Assembly (NCBI GenBank): GCA_035582835.1
Contig: JAYKAV010002308.1
Span: forward strand, 478,071-542,070
Origin: Phoebastria nigripes
Taxonomy: Eukaryota > Chordata > Aves > Procellariiformes > Diomedeidae
Reading direction: 5' to 3'
Length of the DNA: 64,000 nucleotides
How positions within the stretch are numbered: position 1 is the first letter of the stretch; every line of letters starts with the position of its first letter. The translations under genes were made by a program, and so were the position numbers. Below the pieces are notes generated by a model that worked only from the letters and a program-made list of their open reading frames with translations, did not search any database and was not told the origin of the DNA. Below are positions 63,886 to 64,000 of this stretch, one piece after another.

Positions 63886-64000
63886 GTAAGGAAATATTTT
63901 AAGGTATATTTAGCATGTAACCATTTCTTTGTATATTTGAAAAATCTGAATCTTTTGGGAATGGCACTATTAAATCTAGCTAGCATAACGATAGCAGGGA
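63886..64000 (+). other. DPYD: DPYD intron 13, 5' end
   Basis: This is the first 115 bases of a phase 0 intron starting gtaagg. Nothing else is visible before the window ends. Confidence 0.93.

Noticed and set aside
1..64000. CRISPR arrays, bacterial operons, riboswitches, tRNA or rRNA genes
   Set aside because: None seen; intron-exon structure and vertebrate repeats show this is nuclear vertebrate DNA.

Overview
The window is one stretch of a vertebrate nuclear gene. It carries the middle of DPYD (dihydropyrimidine dehydrogenase) on the + strand, exons 8 to 13 by human numbering, in AT-rich introns. All six exons are intact. Their lengths (88, 108, 170, 211, 185 and 216 nt) equal the human exon lengths as I recall them, and every one is bounded by AG and GT. 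Together they encode residues 255 to 580 (978 nt). The three CR1 LINE fragments, with the avian-style 3' end around 'attctatga', point to a sauropsid, most likely a bird. Protein divergence from human fits this. Scattered single Ns suggest a draft assembly.

Layout: the end of intron 7 (1-1747); exon 8 (1748-1835); a very long intron 8 (1836-41310, 39,475 nt, about 62% of the window); exon 9 (41311-41418); intron 9 (3,150 nt); exon 10 (44569-44738); intron 10 (1,653 nt); exon 11 (46392-46602); intron 11 (9,458 nt); exon 12 (56061-56245); intron 12 (7,424 nt); exon 13 (63670-63885); and the start of intron 13. The encoded part covers the end of the first FAD-domain segment, the whole NADPH-binding domain (AGDT at 340-343, R364/K365, R371, AFG at 437-439), the second FAD-domain segment (GGD...NTT, 480-489) and the start of the FMN/pyrimidine-binding barrel (S550, K574/T575). 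DPYD catalyses the first, rate-limiting step of uracil and thymine breakdown, passing electrons from NADPH through FAD and iron-sulphur clusters to FMN.

The introns hold three CR1 pieces, one clear and one weaker MIR-like SINE, microsatellites, homopolymer tracts, a Z-DNA-type alternating tract and a few compositional islands with unrecognised broken reading frames. I found no second gene, tRNA, rRNA or CRISPR, and no undescribed system that I can defend. The observations most worth checking are a weak exon 12 donor followed by an in-phase 32-codon open segment behind a possible acceptor, a short intron 10 that cannot contain a counterpart of the human HapB3 deep-intronic site, and proline at human-polymorphic position 543.
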